Below are positions 21,301-56,849 of a stretch of 64,000 nucleotides of DNA, piece by piece (positions within the stretch are counted from its first letter, which is position 1; the number at the start of each line of letters is the position of its first letter). The translations under genes and the position numbers were made by a program. The stretch is taken from positions 24,844,977 through 24,908,976 of the forward strand of contig CM076259.1 of NCBI GenBank assembly GCA_038380795.1. The letters are read 5' to 3'. The DNA is from Pyrocephalus nanus. Its lineage: Eukaryota; Chordata; Aves; Passeriformes; Tyrannidae. The notes below the pieces were generated by a model. It worked only from the letters and a program-made list of their open reading frames with translations. It did no database searches and had not been told where the DNA came from.

Positions 21301-24300
21301 GTGCCCAACTTGTTTGTGGCATTATGTCTGAAACACCAAACAGACAAACACACCCCCTCCATGATTAAAGAGCTTTACCTTTCAGCCCCACCACACCACA
21401 GAATGAAGCAGGAATCCTCACAGAGCCTCCTCCATCTGTGCCAATAGCCACCGGGCAGAGACCTACAAAAAACCCACACATTGGCCTGTGATCAAAGAGA
21501 CATCATTCTGCCCTGTCCATTCTACCAGCAGCTGTAGCCGAGACAGCACAGAGAGCTCTCTGTTTAGCTGGGAGTTCCCTCCAGCTTCTAAACCCCCTCA
21601 TAAAAACTAAATGCCTGAGGTCCTTTGGCTCAAGACCTTCCTCCCACCACCCCCGAGCTCCTTGTAGGACCACCTACCTGCTGCCACAGCTGCTGCTGAC
21701 CCACTGGAGCTCCCACCTGTGAAGTGGTTAGGCTTGTAGGGATTCCTAGGGATCTTGTGGTACCTGAAGCAGAAACAAAGAATGTTTAATCTTTTCCTAG
21801 GAAGGATTGCATGCAGTACAGTGCAGAAGAAGATCCAGAAACACAGCTCAGGGATTCTGATCTCTTGATAAAGAGACACCATTTAATCTCAGAAAGAGCC
21901 ATGTCCCTAGAAAACAGAATGTAAAAAAGACTTTTGCCTCAAGAGTACAATCTCTTGTTAGTGTAAACAGCTGATCCAAAAGAGACAGACACAAGGCAAG
22001 GGAAAAGATGCTGCTGAAGCTCTTCTGTCTGCAATGGCACTGTGCCATTACTGCATGCCACAGGGCATTAAGCAATTCCAAAAGGTGGAGCAGTTGATGG
22101 CCAGCAATCCTTACAGATAAGCAAGTCAGCATACCCAGCTCTTCCCCTTATCCCAGAGCAGCAGCTCCCAAAGTCTCCAGTCTGACCACAGCCCCCAGAC
22201 ACCAAAGAGGTCTGGCATGCAGCTGGGTATCCAGCCGACCTCACACAGTGAGGAAATGCCCTGGCATGCTGTTGCTGCAGAGGGGGAGCCCTAGTTCCAT
22301 CCAGATGCATGTGCATGAAGTGTGGCTCTACACAAGGCTTATCAAGGCTGTGAGTACTACTGCTCTGGAATTGCAGTTTTCATCTTGGCTGAAGAACTGA
22401 CAACAGTAAAGCAAATTCCAGTGAACCTGTTTTAGCTAGGAAACACTACAGATGACTGTACCCTTTTCTCACTGTTCTGGGCCTTCAGCCATTACTGTGG
22501 CTGAGCATTACATTACTATTTATTTGTTTTCTATCATGGCTTTTGTCTACCACTCATCCTGTAAACATTCACACCTCCAGGCCTGAAAGGCCTGACAAAC
22601 CAATTTCCTTACTCAGCAGAGAACACTCAGATACTCTCCTTCCTTTGGTTTCACGAGCCTTCAGGCTTCCACAGCTACTCTGACCCTCAAATCTACAATG
22701 TTGGGTTTTCATATCCCCAGGGTTCTCTCTGTATGAGATGTTTCCATCAGTTTTTTTCTCATGTGCTTGCCCTTATTTTTGTATCCTTCCCAGTTCTGGA
22801 CAGTCTTATAGGTATTTCTAGACTGGAGGAAGAGAGAGGAAAGGGATTTTTACCTATTAGGGTTGCATCCAGTTGTTCCAGTCCCTAGTTCATGCATGTT
22901 TGAGACCCCAATAATGATAGCCCCAGCCTCTCGCAGCTTCTTGGCCACAGTAGCATCTTCTGTTTCTGGCTCTGTCCCAAGATACACTGTTCCCACTCGA
23001 TGATGGTAAGGTACCTTAGCAAGAAGACACCTTATTATTCATGCCAAAACCCTTGTACAGTGCACACATGCACATAAAACCCTGTGCATGCTGCACATGC
23101 ACACTTCAACACCACAACAGATCCCAGACATTGGAACCTGTGGAGGTAAGGGCTAGGAAGCATCACTCTTCAATTTGTTCTGTGTTGGTCTCTGTTAGGA
23201 GGGACACCTAATCCTGCAATATTTGGTCCTTCTCTCATGCGGAAGAGTCCTTTTCAAACCGTGATACAGCAGAGCAGAAACATATAGATGGTCATAGTCT
23301 GCCTCCCTGCAGCAACGTGATTGCTACGCCCAGAGGCTGCAGAACAACAACCTTGGCTCCACAGCACATAGCTCCGTGTTCCATTTTATTATGGACAGGG
23401 CTACAGCAATTCAGATCTGCAGTGCTTTAAAGCAAGGCACCAATATTAGTCAAATGCCAAAATACCAGATGGACTTATTTGGAGGGCGTGCTAAGAACTC
23501 TTCACTTCGAGGCAGCAGTAGAAGAATCTGTACATAAACAGGACTCCCACCCTACAGGTAGGTCTCTGCAGAGCCTACGACAGCCTTACGGCACTGCCAG
23601 GAGTATCTACTGGCAACTACTGCTAGACCACAGGTTAAAATCCTTGTCAGTAGGGATTTTCAAAACAATTTGCATATTTCTGACTCATGTATTTTAAGGT
23701 AAGGAGAGAGAGATGCTTTGCCAGTGGAGCAGAGTCAGCGCCTGAGAAACACAGACAGTTACACCCACCATTACAGATGCTTTGATACGTTCTCATTTCA
23801 TCATAGGAGAGACTGCTTCCCACACCCACCCTCTACTCCCCATGGATTCAAGAGATCGGTACAAGATATGGAACATGTCTGCTGTATGCAAGATCTGTCT
23901 TCACCTTGCGAAACTTGTTAATCCTACTCATTGCAAACCCACGTACTACTCTGTATTTCAACATATTCTCAGGCTTCTGCTGAGGAGTTTGCCTTACAAC
24001 TTTGTCACAGAGAGTTGTCCAGGTTGACCACCTGCAACATGAACTGGCAGCTAGACAAGGAAACTCACCACTTTGAACTCTTCTTTCAGACACACTGGGA
24101 TGCCATCCAGATAAGACAGGGTACATTTATTCCTGTAACGAGTAGTGGAGGCCTCAGCCATCTGCACAGAATAAAAAACCCACCATGTTATAAATACTTA
24201 GCTAAGCTGAAGGTCATCACCAATATCAGAATGGATACCAAAAATGTCTTTCTCAGGCTTTTACTAAGCCAAACTATCAAAGTTTCTTTCTTCTACCATA

Positions 24301-27300
24301 TGCTCGTGAGAAACTACTACTTGGAAGCATCTGTGCTAATGGATGCCACATAAGCACAGAAGTCCTGTTAAAAACATAGTCATCCAACAGGAAACAGATT
24401 GCTTTAATGCTACCTCTCTTCACAGGAAGCAAACTTGTTTGTAATCCTCTAAACACAGAAGAAGGAAAAATGTACTTATTTTGCAGTGCAATATGTCAGC
24501 AGAAGAGCCTCTGACCCTTCCGATGGATACTACTGCTCTTGGGGTGGCAGAGGCCCCTCTCCTACCAGAGGCAGACATTACCAGCATTATTTGCTCCCGG
24601 TCCCATTGCACTATTGCTCTGAGCGGGGGCATGGATTTGTCGCAGTCCTCCAGCATGGCAATGATGTTCTTGGCTACCTGAGATGGTGTCAGCTTCCCAC
24701 TCCTGCAGGACAGAAGAAGTTGGGACCTTGTTACAAGACCTCCCCACACCACACCCACACACAGGCTTTGTCTCCACAGACAAATCTCAGAAGATTTATC
24801 TGAGCCTTCCACATCTGGCACCTGTCCCAGAGGCAACCAGGAATTACCAAGCAGCCAACGGCTCACAGAAGCTTAGAGGCAGGAGTGTGCTTTCAGCCCT
24901 TTCCCAGCTGGACATATTTACTGGGTGTCACAGTCAGAGGAGAGCAAGGAACTGGGAAACCAAGGGATTCATCAGAGACCCATAGATTGTGCACCTTGCA
25001 TAATCCAGATGAACCTTCATCTGCTTCTCACTCGTGTTTGAGCAAACAAGGTATGTAGAAATCTCTCAGAGAAGACTGACAATAAGCCAAAAAAAAAAGG
25101 CATTTAAATATCCTTGCAGGGCTTGTAAAGCTGTGCCAGCTCTCCCAGCTGACTTTCCTTTGTTATTCTACTAAAGGAAAAGAACAGCTGGGAGTGATGC
25201 TAAACAATGGCACCTCAAGGACAACACTAACAGAGATACCTAAAAGCTTGGGAAACAGTAGCAGCCCACAGCAGGGGAACACATGGGACAGGTTGTTCCC
25301 AGACCACAACTTCACCTACCGGTAGCACTCCAGATAATCTTTGATCCCTTTGAAGCTAAACCCATTCCTAGCAGAATCAGACCTGAAAAGAAAGGATTAA
25401 AGGGACAACAGTGAACCACAGTGAACCATCAAAGCCACCTCTGTTTAGACCTACATATTTCAGCATCACCATCCAATGCGTGTTTGGACATCGCTCGCTC
25501 ACAGCACACCATCTGGACAGCTGGCCTATGCCAGCAGCTAACACTGTCACGCTCTTTGCACATGTGCCAGATACCAGGTACACTAAAGGTGCCACAGAAA
25601 TAAGGAATTAGTCTTAGCAGTGTGTTCTAGTTCCTTCATATTTCTACTGAAAGATAGCAGTCAATAAGCTGTTCAAAATGTGTTCCAGGTTTACATTTGC
25701 TACTCACCACTGCAATATTACAGACTAGCTGAAATACACTCATAAACCTACTCCCAGGACCTCTGTCACAGTTCGATCCAGAGACAGCCAGCAGCACATA
25801 CAGTGTGTGATGTGGGAAAAGGAACGATGCAGCACACACAAGGATACACATCAGCAAACTGCTTAAAAACCAGATGGCTCTACCACTTAAACAACAGACC
25901 ATTTCTCACCACTCACTAACAAAGCTAGTTTCTTGTGCACCTTTTTCTTTTAAAACCTGCATTCCTTCTCCCTTCCAAGCAACCCTGGTGTTCTCTTCGA
26001 GATTCCCTGCAGGCAAGAAACAGCACACCTGCAGACTCACTTAAAGGGATCTATACACTGGCTAGCCAATCACTAAGTGCATTTGCTCTAATAGTGCAGA
26101 GCACTGGCAAGGGCAGCATTTAGTCTCTCCCCAGAAGGCAGACTCCCTACAGCTTGGAGAATTTCCACATTGCTTGTAATTACTGGTAATTTATAAGGTG
26201 CAAAAGGAAAGATGACTGACAGCACTATTTGTTTTGTTAAGTGGCTGGGCGTGGAAAAAAATTTAATCTAAATTACTGAAAATGACAGCTTCCCACTAAT
26301 ATAACAGTGCCAACACGTGTATTCTTCTACTTCACATACTGACCTTGCATCTATCAGCTGCTTGATAACATCTGAAGTGCTTTTAGCCTCAGATTTGTCT
26401 CCTGTAACCTCCGCAGCAACCTCCGGGATAAACGTGGGATCTTCATGAATGTCAAGTGAACGCATAAGCAAGAAGTTGTTCAGTCTGAAAGAGAGAGTCA
26501 CTGCCAGAGTCTGCAATCGCTACCATGACTAATTTTTCAGACTGTTCAGAAGGAACCTTACCCAAGAACACTTTATGTTAGCAGTCTGCTTTCACAGCAG
26601 GAAGCTGCAACAGTTTCAACCGCTACAAGCTAATCCCTCTTGCATCTTTCCTAAAGGCAGCCTCAAATCTATTCTGCTTACTTAACAAAGCCTCCTACCT
26701 CTTGACATAAGGCCAGCCAGCCTCTGTATACCCAAGTTGGGAAAGAAATGGTGAAATTTTTCAATTCACTTTAATTGGACATATCATACACAGACCAATA
26801 AAGACAGGGATGAAGAGGAAAATAAAAAGAGAAAGTAGTATAAGTTGTATATACTTTCAACCACTAATCCTGTTAAAACAAGCACCTCTTCAGACTTCTG
26901 CATGACCTGCTTCAACGTAGTTTGTTTGCAACCAAATACAACAGGGATTGCAGCATAAATCCATAGAGTGGAATATGTAAAGCAAAGAAATTAAGACCCT
27001 GTCACAGATGTCCAGGAATGATCTGCTGTATAACAGCAATGACACTTGTCTGGATTTGATTCACTCATAAAGCCCATGTCTTTATTATTTGGGGTATTTA
27101 TTATATGGGGTATTATTTATCCCGTAAAATTCAGGGGTAGCACATGCCTCAGGGTCCAGGGACCTGCACAGATGACCCTTCAAACGATGGGCAAACTATG
27201 GGAACCAAGTGTGAGCCTGGGGTTCCTGACACCTCTTACCTGAGTGGCTCTTAGAATACAACGAACACTCGAAAGCAGTTTCTGAACAAAAACATAAATG

Positions 27301-29677
27301 TGAAAGAAGAAAGGCTGACCTAAAATAGTGAACATCTTTAAAAAGGACTTACTAAAATCTCTGAACTTTATATCTGGCCTCATTTCCCCACTATTACTAA
27401 TCTTTTACCCCTATTGGTGATAAACACAGCCTATTTGCACATCCACAAGCTTTGAAAGACTGTCCTTTAACAAAAGAGCAAAGGCAAAAAGACACAAAGG
27501 CAAACAAAAGGCAAAGAGGCAAGCTGACTAATACAGTGTCTGTGCACCTGCCTGAGTGTGAAAAAAGGTTAATTTCTTCTGATAAATACCCACTCAAATG
27601 AGGATAGTTAAAAAAAATAATCTAGTAAACAACATCTATGAAATAATCTTCCTCACTCTCCAATCAAGTTATGCAGCTTTCCTCTTAAAAAATGTCATTT
27701 GTCATTTCAGATAACCTAAAAGCTGTGTGCAATGTGAGTACCTTAAACCAAAAAGAAACAACCAACCAAACAAATAAAACCACACCAAAACCTCTCACTC
27801 TTACCTCATTAAGAATGGCAGTAAGCAGATCTGTCCAAAAGCCTAGAAAAAAAGTAAGCAGAAATGTTGGTTTTCAGCAACTTTGACCTGATTGCTTTCT
27901 TCACTAGACAAGGAATGATGAACATGATTACTGCAGGCTTAGAGCACCCTAGAGAGCATGCAATACTAAGCAGTAAAGAAACAACAAAGACACTTGTATT
28001 TCACACTACAAAAATGGCCTAAAATGCTTTTTTTCCACGTCTCATGTTTATATAATGAGTGTATCCTTCTGGGTTCTCCTGCCTTTGTCTTTCCCTGACT
28101 CAGCACGGAAAGCCTGCATCTGAAGGCTGCAACATTGTTAAGAAGCATCTATATAGCTCCCACCATTACTTTCCTCGTGTTGCACAGACTGTGCAAACAT
28201 TGGATAACGTAGAAGCTTATTAATTTATTTCTCACAGTGTTAGGACCTTTCCTGTCTCTCAACCGGTTCCTGCAATAAAACGAGTCAACTTGGAAAAGCA
28301 TGAGAAATTTAGAGACTCTATGGTAGAAGACGGCTGAAAAAACTCTTTGAATACTCTGATTTGAATACTCAGCACCAGCAGTCCCAAAAAGACCAGCCTG
28401 GTTCTAGCCTGTCTTAACAGCTCAACAGTGGACTTCAAAAACACGTTATGGGATGTACAAACACAGTGCAAGTCTGACGCAAGGCTCACACTGCTAGACA
28501 CACAAAGTGGTGTGTTACCTCACACATTGCATAAGAATTGCAGCATCTTTTTTGAAAATGCATTGTTCCTAATCTACATCTAATCTAACACGGCATAATC
28601 CCGTAGCAGATTGAGAATCTCGGGTCCAGCCTCCAAAGGAGAAGTCAGGAAATGAAGCAAGCCCCCTTACCATGCATCAGAAACGGGCACAAAGCAAAGG
28701 ATAACAAGGTATTCCGATCGTTATATCTTGGAAGAAAGCCACTCATAAGGCATTCCCAAAATAAACACAGCCCAACCCTAGCTTTCATTCCATGCCCTGC
28801 CGGACACCACGCTCTGTAACAGGTCCCACTGCTGAAATGAAACTTTCGTGCCTACCGTGATACTGGCTCAAAAGGCCAAGCAGCAGCAACAAAATGCACC
28901 TGTTTTCAGGCAGAAGCTGCTGCAAGGTGGGCAGTGCCCAGGGGCCGCAGGCTTTTCTCACCCCTCACCCCGACACGGAGCGCTCCCGCCTCCCCCGCAC
29001 CTGCCGCAGCGGGGATCGACCCGCAGGCTCCCAAACCCGCCCGAGGGGAGCACCGGGGGGTCAGCCGCCTTCAGCACCCTCCTGAAAACCCCACTCAGAG
29101 GGCTGAACGACCCAAACCCCTTGACGTCCAAGGAAAGCTGTTGGCAGCTGTATTTCCAGTTTCATGTGGGCTTTGGGCTCTCCGCACCCAAAGACACACA
29201 TGACACTCTGGGCCAAAGGCCAGCACTCTCAGTCCCCATGGCATCACACCTGGCGGAGACAGGGTGAACCCGAGAGCGCGCAGAGCGCCACAACCTCCCA
29301 GCGAACGCGGGTTTTATCTCCCTGCCGCACCCCCGGCAGCCTCGGCCCCGTCCGGGTCTGCCCGGCCCCAACTCACCGTGTTGGCCACATGGACGAAGAG
29401 GCGCAGCCCGGCGCCGCACAGCCGCGGGGCCCACTGCGGAGAGGAGACGAGAGAGAGGTGAGCGCCGGGCCCCGCTGCCCCAGTCCCGCCCCGCTCCCAC
29501 CCCTCCGCCCGGCCCGGCGCTCACGGTGTCCCGGGGCGGGCTGGGCGGCCCGGCGCGGCGCGGCTCCCGGCGGAGCAGCAGGGCCCCGGCGCTGCCCGTG
29601 TGCCGCCGCACGCAGCACAGGTACGCGGCGCCGGCCGCCAGCAGCGGCAGCAGCAGCAGCAGCAACAGCGTCGCCAT
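15366..29677 (-). CDS. FAAH-like serine amidase of the plant/Dictyostelium type, complete, 20 exons, 611 aa
   Basis: Exons in transcript order: 29677-29525, 29433-29377, 27842-27805, 26484-26344, 25382-25320, 24702-24582, 24161-24069, 23014-22854, 21763-21678, 21462-21379, 20199-20137, 19998-19921, 19827-19739, 19063-19027, 17786-17638, 17463-17401, 17087-17012, 16388-16304, 16121-16034, 15476-15366 (TGA). All joins keep frame. The N terminus is a Leu-rich hydrophobic anchor (residues about 4-20) followed by basic residues. Residues about 150-170 ([20 protein letters not shown]) match the region before the amidase fold in plant FAAH. The amidase-signature core follows, with Lys217, Ser294 and Ser318 as the catalytic set. 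It probably hydrolyses fatty acid amides or N-acylethanolamines at a membrane; the substrate is inferred from family only. The length is close to plant FAAH (about 607 aa) and longer than human FAAH2 (532 aa). The gene is divergent from CHD1L and ends facing TMEM39A. I give no symbol because it is not orthologous by motif to human FAAH or FAAH2. Confidence 0.93.
15477..16033 (-). other. GC-AG intron (amidase intron 19)
   Basis: On the minus strand exon 19 ends GGGCTTCCTATCAACCTCCAG and is followed by GCAAGTACT. Exon 20 starts GTCATGGCAAAATGGTGG after a CACAG acceptor. Together they give [14 protein letters not shown], the usual amidase C-terminal motif, so the donor is fixed at GC. The flanking CAG/GCAAGT is the strong consensus seen at known GC-AG introns. 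Confidence 0.92.
16389..16567 (-). mobile_element. CR1 LINE 3' fragment in the amidase gene, next to exon 18
   Basis: Read on the minus strand, the stretch follows the CR1 3' end: an ATTCAAAAG word, then CATGATCCTGGGCAACCTGC, CTAGCTGACCATTCTTGAGT, GAGGTCCCTTTTCATTTCAG and a terminal ATTTTGTGATTC. It is a 5'-truncated, moderately diverged copy in the same orientation as the gene. Its 3' terminus runs directly into the splice acceptor of exon 18. Confidence 0.85.
17787..19026 (-). other. Amidase intron 14, no recognisable content
   Basis: This 1.2 kb intron lies between the 37-base exon 14 and exon 15. No repeat, RNA gene or further exon was recognised. Frame and protein similarity join the two exons directly. 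Confidence 0.7.
21379..24161 (-). other. Amidase-signature catalytic core of the FAAH-like protein (exons 7-10)
   Basis: Exon 7 encodes [14 protein letters not shown] with the general-base Lys217. Exon 8 encodes the [16 protein letters not shown] helix-strand unit and [16 protein letters not shown], a signature shared with plant FAAH. Exon 9 carries [18 protein letters not shown] with the bridging Ser294. Exon 10 carries [17 protein letters not shown] with the nucleophile Ser318. The 24-residue gap between the two serines equals that of Arabidopsis FAAH (Ser281/Ser305), and the Lys-to-Ser gap is 77 against 76. Human FAAH and FAAH2 instead have GGSSGGEG after the first serine. No catalytic residue is missing, so the enzyme should be active. 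Confidence 0.93.
29638..29669 (-). repeat. CTG triplet tract coding the poly-Leu anchor of the amidase
   Basis: On the minus strand, exon 1 contains CTG, TTG and CCG codons in a near-perfect triplet run that encodes [13 protein letters not shown]. The plus strand shows it as GCAGCAGCAGC. Such runs change length easily, so the anchor may vary in length between individuals or species. Confidence 0.8.
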
Positions 29678-29791
29678 CGCCGTCCTCCCCCCGAGCCCTC
29701 CGGCTGCCGGGGCGGTGCTCGGGCTCGCCCCGCCCGCAGCGGCGGGAAGGAGGCGGGAACCGCGCGGTGGTGCCGGGGTCCCTGTCCCGCC
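29678..29791. promoter_or_regulatory. Bidirectional promoter between the amidase and CHD1L
   Basis: Only 114 bases separate the two start codons, so the 5' UTRs and core promoters must be packed here or overlap. It contains an Sp1-type CCCCGCCC at 29728-29735 and two copies of GGCGGGAA at 29741-29748 and 29752-29759, an E2F-like word. No TATA box was seen, as is usual for CpG-island promoters. Confidence 0.85.
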
Positions 29792-52309
<22,518 letters not shown>

Positions 52310-52774
52310 AGATGCAGTAATTTCACCAAGAAACACGCTCAAAGAGCGAACATCTCACGGGCAGTCTGTGTGCATTCACTTCAGAAACAAGGCTTACGCA
52401 GCCATTACTCACCCCTGTATCTCTCTGCCTTTACTGGCCCCAACCTTCACGTATTGCCAGTGGCCCTGGAGAGGTATGTGACTGCTTCAGAGTCCAAAGA
52501 GGAAGGATGTTGGCTCAATCCCAGATCTGTTTTGGAGATGAAAAATTAAATTTTCACTGATGGTCCATTGTTATTCCTTACATTAGGTTATTGTTAAGGC
52601 TTGGAATGCAGTTTTGTTTGGCTGTATTTCCCTGCCCCCCCCTCCAAATTCCATACCTTATCTCACTCTACCTCTTTTCAATCAGCATTTTAGTGGTTAC
52701 CTGGCATTCTGTGTACATGTCCACATATAACTTTCAACAGAAAGGAACTTGTCAACTCTGTGACAACCACATAG

Positions 52775-52780
52775 AATAAA
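52775..52780 (+). terminator. CHD1L: Likely CHD1L polyadenylation signal (AATAAA)
   Basis: AATAAA occurs about 470 bases after the CHD1L stop and is followed at about 20-30 bases by a run of T, as expected of a cleavage site. Earlier copies in the 3' UTR were not seen. Transcript end is inferred. Confidence 0.6.
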
Positions 52781-55700
52781 CTGTTTATACTGTTCTGTTT
52801 TTTTTCAGAAATCCATTTGACTTGCATTTGTTCAAATATAAAATTTAGCTATATACTCACGTGCTTATAGTCTAGCAAAATGCTGACCAATATTCTCCGC
52901 AAAGGTGTGCAAGGCTGCCAAAATTTGAGATTGTCTTTATAAATGATACCTTTCCTCCCACAACTCTTTTTTTCATTACACAGTTTTTTGTTGCAGCTGT
53001 TGGGCAAAACTAGTTCCTTACTGCTGTCTAAAAAGCTGTGCGAAAGGTTCCATGACCCTTTGATTCATTTTTTAGCACAGAGGCTTTGATGTTGGCTTTG
53101 CTCTGCTGCAAGAGAACTTCCCTGGTTTTTGCATCGTTGACCCTGTTTGCTTTAGCGTATTTTTAGGATGTTTTTAGTGCAACCAGGCAATAGTAGCTCT
53201 CCTAATAAGTGTTTGTTTGACCAGAGAGATTGTAAGGTGCCCAACTTAATCCAGCTTAAAGTTAAGCTTTGAAAAGGAAACCATCCCACACACAGTGGAA
53301 AGTATGTCCTTAAATATCTCATTTGCCAACACATATCTCACTGGCTGCATTTACGCTGCCTCTGTGGCACCATCTGGTTACTTCATAATTTCAGGCCTTC
53401 CATGGCTCATCATGCTGACTGGTGTGCTCCATGCTAGAAGAAGTCTTCCTGAGTTGGGTACTCTGTCCTTCTATCTTAGCCGTACCAGAAAACCCCAGGT
53501 GATTCCTTATCTCCTTTGACCCAGCTGAAGCTTTAGGTAAACTAGTGCTGCCCAGAACCTCTGTGGGTAAGACCGATCTTGCAGAGGCTCACGGGAACAG
53601 CCCCTCTGTATTTAACAGGGTGCTTGCAGGATCAGAGTCCGACCGTGAGGACTCTGAGGGGTGCGAGATGGTGGATAGAAGTACCTTGTTTTCCCCAAGT
53701 CTCTCCAACTGGCGCTCTTCCAGCAGGCCGGCTGGTGGCACTGTTAATCAGCTGCAGCAGCGCACCGTGCTTCTCCAGCCTGGAAAAACGCTCCCTCTTT
53801 GCCAGCATTGAAACACCAATTACGCTTTTCTCTTTGGCAGCTTGACTGAACACATAATTTCAGCCTGCAGACTCAAGGCTCTGTTCCTCCACCTCTTCTT
53901 TTCCCTGTGTATTTATTGCCCTTCTTTAATTCCCTAGTGTTCCAGTCTTGTTCCTCAGCTTCACACTCGCCTATGGACATAGTGTCTAACATTCGTTGAC
54001 ACCTGACTCCCACCTATGGCCAAATTCCAGCCCACCTACAGGTTCTTTGGCTACCATGCAGTTAGGCTTTGGCAGGATTTGTCTTGTGGCTGAGTCCCCT
54101 AGAACAGATTGAAGTGTGGCTGCCACCTCTGTGGCCAGGTATTCCTGTTTGAGGCCTCATGCTTTCTTTTGTTTCAACAAGATGAGGCTCAGCCTCTGTC
54201 CTGTGCCAGTCACCTTTGTATGACTCTGACTAGAGTTATAAAGGAGAGGAGGGCATGACTAACTGCCTTTTAATGTCCCTTACCCCTTAAGATAAGGTCT
54301 GTACGGGGCTGCAAGGTACCTGGCACACAGAGGAAAGTCATGGTATGTGATAAATTCTAGCCCTCTAACTCAGGGGAACATATTCTATTTTCCTCCCCAG
54401 TCCTCGTGGATTGTACAGATGAAATCTAGATTATTTTTCCCTTTAAATTGACTTAGGAAATGATTCTGGAGTATGGGGATTTTGTTGTGGGTTTTTAAAC
54501 AATATTCTTTACATTGCCAAACCCAAAGAAAAGCTCTACTTCTGTCTGCTTTGAAAGGAAAGTGAGATTGCAGTAGAATCCTGAATTGGACTTTGCAGAA
54601 TCTCAGCCAAGTGAGGTTTTTCCAGTGTTTGCTACCCACCACCATTTCTCTTTATTTGGGCAGAAATCGTGTATTTCAGAAAATTAATTCCATAAGGGGC
54701 TCAGTAGTTTTTATAGAAGCTGCTATACAAAATAAATGTGTCATGCTGTTTCTTCAGCTGTGCAGTACTACGCATTTTCCCTTTCTAAACAGCAACCACT
54801 CCAAAAGGGAAGGAAGGTGTTCTTTTGTAGTCATGTCCCTCTGGCCTCTCTCTTCCTCTGAACAAGATTATCTGCAGCATAAAAGCTGAAATGTGGCTCC
54901 TTGTGCAAATCTGTCATTGCACGTTTGCTTAAAGTTTAGATGTGTGCTGCTGGATTGAGGTCAGCGGCAAAGAGAAAGATCATGCACAGTTCAGATTGGC
55001 TTTACAAGCAGTTTCATCAGATAGGACCTATGAAGTGGCATCCAGTCTCAGAAAAAAGCTTTGCACCCCATGCTGGAGGCTCCAGCTGATGCTGTATAAA
55101 AGCAGGCTGTAATTCAGAGTGACATTTATACTTGTGCTGGCTCAGCTCATACTTATATTTCTTGACAAAGCACTGCCTCTGATTCTCAGGGCATTGTACA
55201 CACAAGTTCTGTCTTTGGTGAGGAATCTCTGTGGCTTGCAACTTAAAAATGATGTTTTCATTCTACTCAGGAAACAGTATAAACCATACCAAACTGAGAA
55301 ACCAATCAGCTTTTATGGACATGGTTAGATATGTGACTTTGTCACTGAATTTTGTCAAAGACAAAAAATTATCTGGATATGCCACTGTGTTTTGGGGAAG
55401 GTGGAGCCTGGATTTTGAGGGGAAAAAAAGAAAAAAACTAGTTTCCAAGGTGATAGAGAAAATCTACAGTAAATTTGACCTCAGTATCTTAACAAAAATA
55501 CTGTATGTATGTGTTTCAAACAAAGCAGAATCAGGCCCACAAAAATCATCAGTAGAAAAATATTAGGGTAAGTAGATGGATTTATTTACAAATAAGTGAA
55601 TGTAAGGTCTTGAAGGAGAAAGGAAAGCAAGCTTTTGAGCCAAGAGATGATTTGAAAGTGTAAGATACATGTCAAGTTGTATGAAAACTCCCATCACTTT

Positions 55701-56849
55701 ACAATATATGATCCTGGAAGAGAGAATTTAGCTAATTTCAGTGGATAGCAGGTTGATCATGTGCTGTGATCAGTAAATCAAAATATAAAGCAGTGGTTCA
55801 AAACTCTAAGGGATTTGCTATAAGAAGGGATAAAGTCCACATTTCACAAAGTGCCTCTTCTAGTGGATCCAAAATAACCTGTGTTCAACACAGCTGTGAC
55901 AGAACATCCATCTCTCACTGTTTTTCTGTACAATTCATGCTTTTCAGAGTGAAAAATACAAGCCTGCAGAATGCGGTAGCCGGATTAGAAGAATTACATA
56001 TGAATATTTCCTCTAAAAAGCAGATCTCTCTATCATTTTGATTTTCCTGCATGAATGAGTCAGTGTGTGTTTTTCATGTTGGACCAAACCATCCCCCTAT
56101 CTTGGCCTTGGTCAGATGGTATTGCACTTGTGGGAAGGCACCCAGAATCTTCAGAAGATGTGTTAAGGACAAAAACTGTCTAGATCCTCGTGGAAAAGAA
56201 TGTTCCTGATTGCACTCGTATCATTTTCCTGTGTGTTTCTTCAAAGCTAAGGATACAAACAATCCCCTCAAGGAGCCATATGAAATGAGAATGTTAGTCA
56301 TGTTACTGTTGAAAAAAACAAGCTGAAGGAGAGTCAAGGGAAGCCAGAAGTTGCTTCTTATAAAATCTGAAAAAGTTTCAGGTTTTGCTGGCTTAAGCAG
56401 AAAATAATTATTTTATTGACTTATTTATTGAAGTAAGTGCAGAGCATCTACTAGCCTTCCTCTGCTACTTCCAGTGAACTTGAGGTTGCAGCATTGTCAT
56501 TCACATAATAAGGATATTTTGTTTTTTTCATTGAAGATTATGAACAAATCAAAGGTATTTATGATCTCATACAAGTCCACTACAGGAAGGGATGAAGAAT
56601 CTGATATCATATTCCTTTTTTTGTGTGCTACTTCATGAAACAGACCAAGCTTGGGCCAGGCTTTATATGAGTGTCCTACCTCCTCATCTATCTGTGTATG
56701 CTTCTAAGATCATGCCATAAAGCAGTGCTGGTCCATCTACTTGGCCGCTTACAGATCCTTCCTAAAACATCTCCTGGCCACTATGCCATCAGCAATGGGA
56801 AAAAAAGAAAACAGAAGGGAACTGAGCAGTGAAGGTGACCAACTCTGAC
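52781..56849. other. Intergenic, no gene recognised
   Basis: Reading frames in this stretch are short and show no domain, splice pairing or conserved protein. A motif near 53973-54008 resembles one at 52170-52205 in the last CHD1L intron. Base composition is ordinary A/T-rich with few CG dinucleotides. Confidence 0.65.
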
